Shown one piece after another: positions 9,363-19,714 of a stretch of DNA of 53,737 nt (position 1 is the stretch's first letter; each line of letters starts with the position of its first letter). A program made the translations under genes and the position numbers. The DNA lies in assembly GCF_963677065.1 (NCBI RefSeq), contig NZ_OY781872.1, positions 3,120,001 to 3,173,737 on the forward strand. Reading direction: 5' to 3'. The stretch comes from an uncultured Methanoregula sp. GTDB lineage: Archaea; Halobacteriota; Methanomicrobia; Methanomicrobiales; Methanospirillaceae. The notes beneath the pieces are model-generated. The model had not been told where the DNA came from. It saw only the letters and a program-made list of their open reading frames with translations, and searched no databases.

Positions 9363-10205
9363 ATGAACACCCTCACCTGCTTCTCCCTCAGCACCATCGA
9401 CCACGTGGCCCATCTGGTCCTGAACCAGCCCGAGGCCTTGAACACCATGCACCCCAGGTTCTGGCGCGAGCTGGACGAGGTGCTGGCCGGTCTCCATAAG
9501 GCGGGCGAGGCGCGGGCGCTGGTCATCAGCAGCACCGGCAAGCACTTCAGCGCGGGCATGGCGCTCGAAACCTTCGGCGGCGCCATCACGATGGACGACC
9601 AGAGCCCCGAGGGCCGCGCCGCCATCTTCGACCTGCTCACCGACATGCAGGCCACGTTCACCCGCATCGAGAGCCTGCGCATTCCCGTCATCATGGCCAT
9701 CCACGGCGGCTGCATCGGCGGCGCGGTGGACATGGTCACGACGGGCTGCATCCGCTACGCCACGCAGGATGCGTTCTTCTGCATCCAGGAGATCAACATC
9801 GGCATGGTGGCCGACGTGGGCACGCTGCAGCGCCTGCCCAAACTGATCCCGCTGGGCGTGGTGAAAGAGCTGGCCTACACCGGCCGCCGTCTGAGTGCGC
9901 AACGGGCCCTGGGTTATGGCCTGGTCAATGAGGTGTTCGACACGCAAGAAGCCATGGTTTTCGCAGCCCTGCAGTGCGCGAAAGAGATCGCATCCAAGCC
10001 GCCCGTCGCCATCTGGGGCACCAAGCAGGCAGTGAACTACGCGCGCGACCACAGCGTGGAAGACAGCCTGCGCCAGATGGGCTGGCTGCAGGGCGCCATC
10101 TGGAGCAACCAGCATGTGCGCGAGTCGGTCATGGCCATGAAGCAAAAACGCGCAGGCAGCTTTCCCGCGCTCACGCCATTGCAGCGTTTCAGCGACCTGG
10201 GCTGA
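9363..10205 (+). CDS. Crotonase-family protein, probable delta(3,5)-delta(2,4)-dienoyl-CoA isomerase
   Basis: A 280-residue enoyl-CoA hydratase/isomerase superfamily enzyme, probably acting on acyl-CoA in unsaturated fatty acid degradation. The oxyanion-hole segments are SSTGKHFSAGMAL and AIHGGCIGGAVDMVT. DMVTTGCIRYATQDAFF and GMVADVGTLQRLPKLI strongly resemble the ECH1 dienoyl-CoA isomerase, including its acidic catalytic positions (Asp in GAVDM, Glu in IQEINIG, Asp in VADVG). It is therefore more likely an isomerase than a simple hydratase. It stands alone, with no other beta-oxidation gene in the window. Confidence 0.85.
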   Translation: MNTLTCFSLSTIDHVAHLVLNQPEALNTMHPRFWRELDEVLAGLHKAGEARALVISSTGKHFSAGMALETFGGAITMDDQSPEGRAAIFDLLTDMQATFTRIESLRIPVIMAIHGGCIGGAVDMVTTGCIRYATQDAFFCIQEINIGMVADVGTLQRLPKLIPLGVVKELAYTGRRLSAQRALGYGLVNEVFDTQEAMVFAALQCAKEIASKPPVAIWGTKQAVNYARDHSVEDSLRQMGWLQGAIWSNQHVRESVMAMKQKRAGSFPALTPLQRFSDLG

Positions 10206-10571
10206 GCCCATCCGCGCTGCGCGTTGCCAGCGGCTGGCGGCGCGCCAGTACAAGGAAGGGCCCACGCCATCGATGGCGGCCCTACCAGTCTCGCCCTATC
10301 CGCCATCCGCCCTATCCGCCCCTGGGCGTCCTGGCCGCACGGCAGCCGACAGCCGACAGCCGACAGCCGACAGCCGGACAGTGCCCCTCACTCCCGCGCC
10401 CTGGGCCGGCTTGCGCAATGCGCCTCATGGCCTTGCATCAAAATCCATAGCTGAATGCGCAGATGGGCTAAGCGCTAGCGGGGCTTTTTACTTGAAATGG
10501 CATGGCAACGGACTATGATGCGACGGCGTAGGCACCGCTTCCTGGTGCCCCACCCGCGCAAGGATGCCGCC
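10206..10571. other. Gene-free spacer with short direct repeats
   Basis: No gene is supported here. It holds five tandem CAGCCGA copies (10343-10377), a CCGCCCTATCCGC-type duplication around 10295-10322, and a fragment near 10440-10490 (CATAGCTG ... TAAGCGCTAGCGG) resembling one arm of the dispersed palindrome. An open frame starting at 10497 is continuous with the next gene but lacks family similarity before 10572. Confidence 0.45.
10343..10377. repeat. Tandem heptamer CAGCCGA, five copies
   Basis: Four perfect CAGCCGA units are followed by one CAGCCGG. The array is non-coding. It is too short and lacks spacers, so it is not a CRISPR; slippage is the likely origin. Confidence 0.85.
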
Positions 10572-11546
10572 ATGACCCAGACGCCCTTTTCCGTGCCCAC
10601 CTACGCCGACGTGGCCGAAGCGGCCCATCGCCTGCAGGGCATGGCGCACCGCACCCCGGTCCTTCGCTCCACCACCGCAGACGAGCGGCTGAGCGCGCAG
10701 CTGTTCTTCAAATGCGAGAACCTGCAGCGCACGGGCGCCTTCAAGTTCCGCGGTGCTTTCAATACCCTCGCCCAGTTCACCGATGAACAGCGCCGCGGTG
10801 GCGTGCTGGCGTTTTCGGCCGGCAACCACGCCCAGGCCATCGCACTGTCGGCCCGGCTGCTGGACATGCCTGCCGTCATCGTGATGCCCGAAGACGCGCC
10901 CGCCGCCAAGATGGCCGCCACGCGCGAATACGGCGCGCAGGTCGTCACCTACAACCGCTACACCGAAGACCGCGAGGCCATCAGCCGCCGCTTGGCGCAA
11001 GAGCGCGGCATGACCCTGGTGCCCCCGTTCGACCATCCGCACGTCATCGCGGGCCAGGGCACCACGGCCAAGGAACTCCTGGAAGAAGTGCCCAACCTCG
11101 ACTACCTCTTCATCTGCGTGGGTGGTGGCGGCCTGCTGGCGGGCAGCCTGCTGGCCGCCGAGGCCCTGGCGCCCCACTGTCGCGTGGTGGGCGTGGAGCC
11201 CGAGGCCGGCAACGATGGCCAGCAATCCTACCGCGCGGGTCACATCGTGCAGATTCCCACGCCCCACACCATTGCCGACGGCGCGCAGACCCAGGCACTG
11301 GGTCAGATCACGTTTCCCATCATCCAGCGTCTGGCAGACGACATGGTCACCGCCACCGACGCGCAGCTGGTGGAAGCCATGCGCTTTTTTGCCGAACGCA
11401 TGAAGATCGTGGTCGAACCCACGGGCGCGCTGGCCTTCGCCGGCGCCGAACATGGCAGCGTGGACGTGCGGGGCGCCCGGGTGGGCATTGTGATCAGCGG
11501 CGGCAACGTCGACATGGCGCGCTATGCCCGCTTTCTGGCAGACTGA
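10572..11546 (+). CDS. PLP-dependent threonine/serine ammonia-lyase (threonine dehydratase family)
   Basis: A 324-residue fold-type II PLP enzyme that deaminates L-threonine or L-serine to the 2-oxoacid. The PLP lysine lies in TGAFKFRGA (about residue 58), followed by SAGNHAQAIA, and a phosphate-binding glycine loop VGGGGLLAGSL near residue 180. There is no C-terminal ACT regulatory domain, so it matches the short catabolic/serine-racemase-like group (TdcB, YbcX-like) rather than biosynthetic IlvA. The start at 10572 follows AAGGA and begins MTQTPFSVPTYADV. Threo-3-hydroxyaspartate dehydratase activity is an alternative. upp follows 50 bases downstream. Confidence 0.88.
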   Translation: MTQTPFSVPTYADVAEAAHRLQGMAHRTPVLRSTTADERLSAQLFFKCENLQRTGAFKFRGAFNTLAQFTDEQRRGGVLAFSAGNHAQAIALSARLLDMPAVIVMPEDAPAAKMAATREYGAQVVTYNRYTEDREAISRRLAQERGMTLVPPFDHPHVIAGQGTTAKELLEEVPNLDYLFICVGGGGLLAGSLLAAEALAPHCRVVGVEPEAGNDGQQSYRAGHIVQIPTPHTIADGAQTQALGQITFPIIQRLADDMVTATDAQLVEAMRFFAERMKIVVEPTGALAFAGAEHGSVDVRGARVGIVISGGNVDMARYARFLAD

Positions 11547-11596
11547 CTCTGCACCACCCCTCACCCACAAAACCATAATCACAAGGTCTTTCGCTC

Positions 11597-12226
11597 ATGA
11601 GCAACGTCACCGTCATCACCCATCCCCTCGTCCAGCACAAGCTCACGCTGATGCGCAAGAAAGACGCCAGCACCAACAGCTTTCGCCGCCTGCTGGGCGA
11701 ACTCAGCACGCTGATGGCCTATGAGGTCACGCGCGACATGCCCCTGCAGGACGTGCAGATCGAAACCCCGCTCGAAACCATGACCGGCAAGGTCATCGAC
11801 GGCAAGAAGCTCGTGCTGGTGTCCATCCTGCGCGCGGGCAACGGGTTTCTGGACGGCATGCTCAACGTGGTGCCCGGCGCACGCGTGGGCCACATCGGCC
11901 TGTACCGCGATCCGGAAACGCTGCAGCCGGTCGAGTACTACTTCAAGATGCCCTCCGAAATGCAGGAGCGCGACATCATCGTCGTCGACCCCATGCTGGC
12001 CACCGGCAACTCGGCAGCCGCTGCCGTGGAGCGCCTGAAGAAACTGCAGCCGCGCTCGATCAAATTCGTGTGCCTGCTCGCGGCCCCCGAGGGCGTTGCC
12101 ACGCTGCAGAAGGCCCACCCCGATGTGCCGATCTTCACCGCGGCGATTGACCGCGAGCTGAACGACCATGGCTACATCCTGCCCGGGCTGGGCGATGCCG
12201 GCGACCGCATCTTCGGCACGAAATAA
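11597..12226 (+). CDS. upp: Uracil phosphoribosyltransferase
   Basis: A 209-residue cytoplasmic salvage enzyme converting uracil plus PRPP to UMP. It shows [18 protein letters not shown] near the start, [13 protein letters not shown] for the active-site loop, the PRPP-binding motif [16 protein letters not shown], and a C-terminal [15 protein letters not shown] as in the E. coli enzyme. The length is exactly typical. A cytosine-deaminase-like gene about 4 kb away could supply uracil, but the two are not in one operon. Confidence 0.97.
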   Translation: MSNVTVITHPLVQHKLTLMRKKDASTNSFRRLLGELSTLMAYEVTRDMPLQDVQIETPLETMTGKVIDGKKLVLVSILRAGNGFLDGMLNVVPGARVGHIGLYRDPETLQPVEYYFKMPSEMQERDIIVVDPMLATGNSAAAAVERLKKLQPRSIKFVCLLAAPEGVATLQKAHPDVPIFTAAIDRELNDHGYILPGLGDAGDRIFGTK

Positions 12227-12236
12227 ACCCTCGCCA

Positions 12237-12253
12237 CCGGCGCACTGCGCCGG
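12237..12253 (+). terminator. Hairpin after upp
   Basis: CCGGCGC and GCGCCGG form a perfect 7-bp stem with a 3-base loop, starting 11 bases after the upp stop. There is no T-run after it, so termination is only suggested. Confidence 0.4.
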
Positions 12254-12540
12254 ATGTCTGCCAAGGCCGCACAGGGGAGGTGCGGTCCGAGGCCTCTTGC
12301 CCCATTGATCGCTCGGGCCTGACCCTGCCAGACGCGGCCTATCGACGGCAACAACAGCAGGCTGACTGCAACTCACTGCAATTGGCTGTCGCTCGTGGTG
12401 GCTTGTCATGCGCGCCCAGAGCGCTTGCGCGTGCCGCTGCACATGCTCGAACACGCCTCCGCCCCTTTCGGCGCCTTCCCGTTGACCACGTCTGGTGTGA
12501 CAGGTGCACGCCCGGCGGCGGCCTGCCACCCACCATGAAA

Positions 12541-12576
12541 AAAGCCGCCAGCGGGGCGTACCCTGTCGGCGGCTTT
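12541..12576 (-). terminator. Rho-independent terminator of nirS
   Basis: AAAGCCGCC and GGCGGCTTT form a perfect 9-bp stem around an 18-base loop. On the minus strand the stem is followed by a run of six T. It sits about 50 bases past the nirS stop, and its symmetry could also stop plus-strand transcription. Confidence 0.8.
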
Positions 12577-12627
12577 GTGTTCGGGTTCCTCGCGAAGTCT
12601 TGCAACTGCGCGAGGAAGCCGTCTACA

Positions 12628-14391
<1,764 letters not shown>

Positions 14392-14485
14392 CTATTTCCA
14401 TCCCTCAGGATCGCCCGCCGAGGGCCGCGACGACATAGTTTCGGCAGGCTTGAAGGCATTCTTCGACGGGTGCCCCGGGACCACT

Positions 14486-14499
14486 TTGATGCGCATCAA
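14486..14499 (-). promoter_or_regulatory. FNR/Dnr-type box upstream of nirS
   Basis: TTGATGCGCATCAA is a perfect match to the FNR/Anr/Dnr consensus TTGAT-N4-ATCAA. It is centred about 130 bases upstream of the nirS ATG. If the centre is at -41.5 as in class II sites, transcription would start near 14451. The hexamer AAGAAT in the expected -10 place is weak, which fits activator dependence. This predicts induction by low oxygen and/or nitric oxide. Confidence 0.8.
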
Positions 14500-14640
14500 A
14501 TTATTCATCTAACGTGAATCAATTCCCTACCGGCATGTCAATAATCCCACAGCTCCGGTCTTAAACCAACACCCAAGGGTGCGTTATCACCATCAGCCCC
14601 TGCCAATTGGCATAAATGCCGCACTTTTGGAAGGTTCACG

Positions 14641-14669
14641 TTGCCCCTTCCCGCGCGGCATTGGGGCAA
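14641..14669. terminator. Hairpin in the nirS upstream region
   Basis: TTGCCCC and GGGGCAA form a perfect 7-bp stem with a 15-base loop, about 110 bases beyond the stop of the lipoprotein gene at 14780. It has no T-run and may be a weak terminator shielding nirS. The rest of 14362-14779 shows only the FNR-type box. Confidence 0.35.
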
Positions 14670-14779
14670 GCAGCGGAGGGGCGCGCCGCCAGGACGCGCC
14701 AAAGCGGTGGCGCGTTGCCGCTGCACCATGCTTACCGCTGGCGTGCCCGAAGCGCTGCGAGGCCCGGCGGATGCAGTGG

Positions 14780-16282
14780 TCAGTGGTTACGCCACTTCTG
14801 CACCATCACCTGCTGGATCTTGCCCTTGAAGAAGTAGCGGCGGTCCGTCGCCCCCTGGGGATCGGCGCCGATCACCACCGGGCTGTTGTTGAGCGTGACG
14901 CCGCCAGAGACCGGCACCGAGGCCGTGCGCTCGACGTTGTTGACCCACAGGCGCACGGCACCGTTGCCATCGTATGCACCGATGATGAAGTACGAGTTGG
15001 TACCGTTCAGGCCGATGAGCGGTGTGGTGGCGTAGGTGTAGCCGCCGTTCACATGCACACCAAAGCGCAGCTGGGTTCCGGCCTGCTCCAGGGCAAAGCC
15101 ACCGGCGTCGCTCTTGGCCACGATGCTGGCTGTGGCACCCGAAGTCAGGTCGTCAAAATTGACCACGGCCGTCACCAGAAAGCCGCCGTCTGCCGCGTTG
15201 TCGGCATCCCAGGTGGTCACGCTCTGCGCGCCGGTGAACACCATGCTGCCGCCAATGCGGTCTTCGTCGCTGGTGACGGACAGCCACTCCAGTGCGGGCA
15301 TGGCGCTGCCGTTGGCCAGGGAATAGTCCACCGCGTTGGTGCGCCGGTAGCTGAGCGGATAAGCTCTCTGTGCGGCCGTGTTCAGGTACACCAGGGACGT
15401 GCTTTCCTGCGCCAGAGCGCGCACGTTCGTGGCCAGTGGCGTGGCCGCCAGATCGTAGTCGGTGGTGATGAAATCCACATCTTCACGCAGCGCAGAGATG
15501 AAGGCCTCGCCCATGCTGGCTGGCACTGTGTACACGCCCACACCCAGGCCCAACTGCCGCGCCTGTTCCAGCTTGCCAAACAGGTCTGCCGTCTGGTACT
15601 GGAACTCCACCCCGTCGAAGCCCAGGCTCTTGGTGGCCCGAATGTTGTTGCGGATGTCACTTTCGATCAGCGTGTGAAAGCGGACATGGTCGCGGATGCC
15701 CGCGAACTCGTTACCTGCCAGCAAGGCCTGGGCCCGCACCAGATGCTGGTGCCGGCCATCCATGAAGGCGCGCAGAAAGACGGGGCGGCCCGCTGCGGCG
15801 TAGCCCTTGTCGCGCACCGCGCGCAGCACGCTCAGCATCAGCGCGTCGCTCAGGGCCTGCGACGAATAGGCTTCCTTCACTTCCAGGAACAGCATGCGGT
15901 CGCTTTGCTGCAGGCTGGTGTTGGCCAAGGTGGCATCCAGGGTACCGTGCACGATTTCGCCGTCGTTGTGCTCAACATACACCTTCCCGTCCGCATGCAA
16001 GGTCAGGTCCAGTTCCACCAGATCGAAACCACGGCCCAATGCTTTCGACACCTTGGCCTCGGTGTCCGCAGTGGTGTCGCCATAGCAGTTGTGGCACGAG
16101 ATCGCCACCTGGTGGCCCAGCGGGGTCGTGGGCAAGGAACGGCCGATGCCGCTCCAGTAGGCGCTGGATGCTAACGTCTTCGTGCCGACGGCCTGCGACA
16201 GGGATTCAGCGACGTCCCCGCCCCCACCGCAGGCACCGACCAAAGCGGTGGCCACAAGGGCTGCAATCGTTGTTTTCTTCAT
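14780..16282 (-). CDS. Lipoprotein with PLC/GDPD-like TIM barrel and C-terminal LamG-like domain
   Basis: A 500-residue predicted lipoprotein. MKKTTIAALVATALVGACGG gives a lipobox (LVGA-Cys) about 18 residues in, so it should be anchored at the outer membrane or exposed in the periplasm. Residues about 45-300 look like the PLC-like phosphodiesterase superfamily: AISCHNCYGDT with a candidate catalytic His, and DLVELDLTLHADGKVYVEHN resembling the GDPD E-x-D...H motif. The last 190 residues resemble a LamG/concanavalin-like fold (FIIGAYDGNGAVRLWVNNVE). The typical GDPD HRG...PENT motif is not intact, so substrate and activity are uncertain. The start at 16282 was chosen for its signal sequence. 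Confidence 0.75.
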   Translation of the reverse strand: MKKTTIAALVATALVGACGGGGDVAESLSQAVGTKTLASSAYWSGIGRSLPTTPLGHQVAISCHNCYGDTTADTEAKVSKALGRGFDLVELDLTLHADGKVYVEHNDGEIVHGTLDATLANTSLQQSDRMLFLEVKEAYSSQALSDALMLSVLRAVRDKGYAAAGRPVFLRAFMDGRHQHLVRAQALLAGNEFAGIRDHVRFHTLIESDIRNNIRATKSLGFDGVEFQYQTADLFGKLEQARQLGLGVGVYTVPASMGEAFISALREDVDFITTDYDLAATPLATNVRALAQESTSLVYLNTAAQRAYPLSYRRTNAVDYSLANGSAMPALEWLSVTSDEDRIGGSMVFTGAQSVTTWDADNAADGGFLVTAVVNFDDLTSGATASIVAKSDAGGFALEQAGTQLRFGVHVNGGYTYATTPLIGLNGTNSYFIIGAYDGNGAVRLWVNNVERTASVPVSGGVTLNNSPVVIGADPQGATDRRYFFKGKIQQVMVQKWRNH

Positions 16283-16505
16283 GGTGACTCCTCCCGTTGG
16301 AATGAAAAGCTCACGATCGCATGGCCAGATCACAAGAGCGTGACAGCCGCAGCGATGCCACCCGTGCGCTGTACCGCCCCGATCACAGCCCCGGTCTGCG
16401 CACGGTCAACGGCAGCCACTCATGGTCGCCAAAGCCTTGCCCTGCGCCTAAACTGAACAGCTTGGCTCTTCGCACTGTCCAGCACCAACACTTCAGCCAG
16501 CACCC

Positions 16506-17780
16506 ATGCTTGACCTGCTCATCACCAACGCCACCCTGCCCGACGGCCGCCGCCACATGTCCATTGCCGTGCAGGATGGCCGCATCGCCGAAGTGACCGA
16601 GGGCCTGCACGCCCATGCCCATGAGACGGTTAATGCTGGCGATCTGCTGGTGAGCCCGCCCTTCGTGGACGCGCATTTCCACATGGATTCCACGCTGAGC
16701 TACGGGCAGCCGCGCGTGAACGAAAGCGGCACGCTACTGGAGGGCATTGCCCTGTGGGGCGAACTCAAGCCCCACCTCGTGCACGAGGCCATCGTCGAGC
16801 GCGCGCTGCGGTATTGCGACTGGGCCGTGGCGCGGGGGCTGCTGGCCATTCGTTCGCATGTGGACACCAGCAGCGCCAGCCTGCTGCCCGTGCATGCCTT
16901 GCTCGACGTGAAAAAGCGCGTGGCGCCGTATCTCGATCTGCAACTGGTGGCCTTTCCCCAGGATGGAGTGCTGCGTGCACCTGGCGGCCTGGACAACCTG
17001 CGGCGCGCACTCGACCTGGGCGTGGAGGTGGTCGGCGGCATACCGCACTTCGAACGCACCTATGCAGACGGCACCGCCAGCGTAAAGCTGCTGTGCGAGC
17101 TGGCTGCCGCTCGGGGCAAACGCGTGGACATGCACTGCGACGAATCCGACGACCCGCAATCACGCCACGTGGAAACCCTGGCCTTTGAAACCCAGCGGCT
17201 GGGCCTGCAGGGCCGTGTCACCGGTTCGCACCTCACGTCCATGCACAGCATGGACAACTACTACGTGAGCAAACTCCTTCCCCTGATGGTCGAGGCGCAA
17301 CTGGGCGTGGTGGCCAACCCGCTCATCAACATCACCTTGCAGGGGCGGCACGACAGCTACCCCAGGCGCCGCGGCATGACCCGCGTGCCCGAGCTGATGG
17401 CCGCGGGCCTGACGGTGGCGTTTGGCCACGACTGCGTGCTGGACCCGTGGTACAGCGGCGGTAGCGCCGACATGCTTGAAGCAGCCCACATGGGCCTGCA
17501 CGTGGCCCAGATGACCAGCCAGGCCGCCATGCGCCAGTGCTTCGATGCCGTGACCAGCAACCCCGCCCGGCTGATGGGCCTCGAAGGGTACGGGTTGGCA
17601 CCGGGATGCCATGCCGATTTCGTGCTGTTGCAGGCCCGTCACCCGGCAGAAGCCATCCGGCTGCGCGCAACACGGCTGGCGGTGTATCGGCGGGGCAAGA
17701 AGATCGCGGGCAGCCCTGCTGCAGTGGCCTCCCTCGCACTGCCCGGCCGGCCCGGCAGCGTGGACTTCTTGGCTCCGTAG
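16506..17780 (+). CDS. Cytosine deaminase-like amidohydrolase
   Basis: A 424-residue metal-dependent amidohydrolase of the cytosine deaminase group. The metal-binding motif PPFVDAHFHMDSTL, the Glu/His region VDMHCDESDDPQSRHVETLA, GSHLTSMHSMDNYY and AFGHDCVLDPWYSGG follow the order of CodA. Cytosine deaminase makes uracil and ammonia, but relatives act on isoguanine, creatinine or other cyclic amides, so codA is probable rather than proven. It is monocistronic and divergent from the lipoprotein gene (223-base gap). Its product could feed upp at 11597. Confidence 0.85.
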   Translation: MLDLLITNATLPDGRRHMSIAVQDGRIAEVTEGLHAHAHETVNAGDLLVSPPFVDAHFHMDSTLSYGQPRVNESGTLLEGIALWGELKPHLVHEAIVERALRYCDWAVARGLLAIRSHVDTSSASLLPVHALLDVKKRVAPYLDLQLVAFPQDGVLRAPGGLDNLRRALDLGVEVVGGIPHFERTYADGTASVKLLCELAAARGKRVDMHCDESDDPQSRHVETLAFETQRLGLQGRVTGSHLTSMHSMDNYYVSKLLPLMVEAQLGVVANPLINITLQGRHDSYPRRRGMTRVPELMAAGLTVAFGHDCVLDPWYSGGSADMLEAAHMGLHVAQMTSQAAMRQCFDAVTSNPARLMGLEGYGLAPGCHADFVLLQARHPAEAIRLRATRLAVYRRGKKIAGSPAAVASLALPGRPGSVDFLAP

Positions 17781-17974
17781 GGGCGAAGGGCCCAATGCCC
17801 CACGACACCCTGGCACTCCGGCCGACGGACACCAATTTCCGTCAAATAATCCCCACGCGGTTATTTAACGGTCATTGTGCGCTACACATTAAATAGCAAA
17901 CCACATCCACCCACCGTTCCGGCGCCACAGTCCTGCTCAGGACGGCCGCCTGCAGTAGCGCCGGGGCCGCCGCA

Positions 17975-19210
17975 TCAGACCAGCAGAACACCCACACCGG
18001 TGCCGGGCGGGCTCAATGTTTCCACGCGGTTGCGCCCCTGCTCCTTGGCACGGTACATGGCCTCGTCTGCACGCTGCAATACAAGGTCTGAGGTCTCGCC
18101 GCCCCCGTATTGCGTCACGCCGATGCTTACCGTCAAGGCGATAGGTCCACAGCCGGTCATGGCCGGGTGGTGTGCAACCAGGGCGCGCAGACGTTCAGCC
18201 ACCGCCTGCGAGCCTTCGGTGCTTGCGTTGGGCAAGAAAATCGCGAACTCTTCGCCCCCCAGGCGACCCATCACGTCTTCCTTGCGCAGGCAGCCGTTGG
18301 CCAGTGCGACGAAATGCCGCAGCACTTCGTCACCGCTTTGGTGGCCCCAGGTGTCATTGATCTTCTTGAAGTGATCGAGGTCGATCACCAGCACGGGCAG
18401 GCCCGACTGCGTGCGCTGCGCATTGCTGATGGCTTTTTCCAGCAAGGTGAGAAAGGCACGCCGGTTGAACACGTTGGTGAGCGGATCCACCTCGGCCAGG
18501 TGGCGCAGTTCGCGGGTGATGTGCTCATTGGTGAGCATCAGCGCGCCAAAGGCCATCAATACGAGGGACAGGGTGGCCTCAAGCACCACGAACTGCGACA
18601 GCAGCGCCACCATGCCAGCATCGGCGTCCTCGACCGTCCCGGGAGCAACCAGCCGGAACAGCAGCGGCCTCACCAGCAGGAAAATGCCGTGCAAGCCAGA
18701 CACCATGGCGAACAGGTAGCGCACCGGAACGTTGTGAAAGCCCCCCCGCGCAAGGGTATGTGCCGTCAGCAAAAAATACATGCCCGCCACAAAGCCTGCC
18801 AACGCGAACCGTATCCCCATGTGAGGATGCACCACCGTGAAATACACCGCCAGGGCCATCACGGCGACGATCGCCGCCACGGCCACGCCGTGCGGAGGGT
18901 GTGCCTGGCCCAGATAGGCGCGACTTCCCAGAAAGCAGAGGTACGCCGCTGCGGCAATGGTGGATTGCGTCAGCATCACCGACACCCATTCGGGCACATA
19001 GTCCCGCACCAGCAGGCTGGCGCAAAACACCGAGGCACTCAAGAAAGACAGCATCCACAGCCGCAAGCCTGGAATATTCTTGTTGAAGTACCACACGGCA
19101 TACAGCACGCTGGTGACCAATGCCGCAAGAAGGCCGGCGAGTGTGACGAGGGTGGGGCTGTGCACGAAAGCGAGGACAGGTGGGCGGTTGCCTGAAGGGA
19201 CAGGCGCCAT
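17975..19210 (-). CDS. Membrane-bound diguanylate cyclase (GGDEF)
   Basis: A 411-residue protein with about six to seven hydrophobic segments (residues about 18-235; none matches a named sensor domain to my eye) and a C-terminal GGDEF domain from about residue 240. DPLTNVFNRRAF opens the domain, DLDHFKKINDTWGH is the metal/substrate region, and GRLGGEEFAIFLPNAS carries an intact active-site GGEEF. YRAKEQGRNRV closes the domain. It should make cyclic di-GMP from GTP. No clear RxxD inhibitory site is seen before GGEEF. No gene is adjacent in an operon. Confidence 0.92.
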   Translation of the reverse strand: MAPVPSGNRPPVLAFVHSPTLVTLAGLLAALVTSVLYAVWYFNKNIPGLRLWMLSFLSASVFCASLLVRDYVPEWVSVMLTQSTIAAAAYLCFLGSRAYLGQAHPPHGVAVAAIVAVMALAVYFTVVHPHMGIRFALAGFVAGMYFLLTAHTLARGGFHNVPVRYLFAMVSGLHGIFLLVRPLLFRLVAPGTVEDADAGMVALLSQFVVLEATLSLVLMAFGALMLTNEHITRELRHLAEVDPLTNVFNRRAFLTLLEKAISNAQRTQSGLPVLVIDLDHFKKINDTWGHQSGDEVLRHFVALANGCLRKEDVMGRLGGEEFAIFLPNASTEGSQAVAERLRALVAHHPAMTGCGPIALTVSIGVTQYGGGETSDLVLQRADEAMYRAKEQGRNRVETLSPPGTGVGVLLV

Positions 19211-19714
19211 GCAAAAAAAGATTGACAGTGGATGTTACCTTGCCACAGCACCTGCAAAGCCCCGTAGAAGGGGGTTTTCGCGACGGATGGCGGCCGCTGA
19301 CCCAGTGCGCATCCTGATGCGACGCGATCCGGCATTCGTGCCGACGGTTGCGTGACGCTGCCCCCAGACGTGTCGGCGACAGCAAGGCCTTCGCAGTGCA
19401 GCGCAAGCCCCGCGACGGGACGCTGCGTACGCCGCGGTGCCCCGCCGACGCAGCCCCCCCCTTCCATCGAAGGATGTCTCCGGCCCCCCCCCGGGATGCC
19501 CGGGTGATGTAACGGCTATGCGGTGGTGACCATCGCCTGATCCCCCAGGCCACGGGCAGAACACGCCAGGAAAAGATCGCTGCGGCGGATCGAGAGGGTC
19601 CCGCCGGCACGGATATCCGTCCCGGCGGACTTTCAGCGAGCGCCCTCGGCGCCAGCGCCGTGCGCGTTGCCTGCGCAGTGACTGCCTGCGCCCCGGTGCA
19701 CTGGGGTTAGCGCC
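19211..19714. other. Gene-free region between the diguanylate cyclase and the J-domain operon
   Basis: About 500 bases. Short overlapping open frames on both strands look like GC-rich noise. A near-perfect 28-bp palindrome is present at 19601-19628. A weak GCCCC...GGGGG-TTTT hairpin occurs near 19257-19277. No RNA gene could be recognised. Confidence 0.5.
19601..19628. repeat. 28-bp near-perfect palindrome
   Basis: The core ACGGATATCCGT is a perfect 12-bp palindrome. It is extended on each side by seven further pairing bases (CCGCCGG / CCGGCGG) after a single mismatch. It begins about 86 bases past the stop of the gene at 19715. It could be a terminator without a T-run or a protein-binding dyad. 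Confidence 0.7.

Larger units (their letters stand above)
12227..12627. other. Convergent upp-nirS spacer with two hairpins
   Basis: About 400 bases lacking a supported gene between convergent upp and nirS. It contains a CCGGCGC-ACT-GCGCCGG hairpin just after upp (12237-12253) and a strong terminator just after nirS (12541-12576). The open frame running across it on the plus strand continues antisense into nirS and is not considered real. Confidence 0.6.

Noticed and set aside
17780..17801. GGGGC...GCCCC after the cytosine deaminase-like gene as a terminator
   Set aside because: It has a stem of only five pairs, overlaps the stop codon and has no T-run.
19080..19564. Two short frames in the 19.2-19.7 kb gap
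   Set aside because: They lack ribosome binding sites and any protein-like pattern; overlapping open frames on both strands are expected at this GC content.
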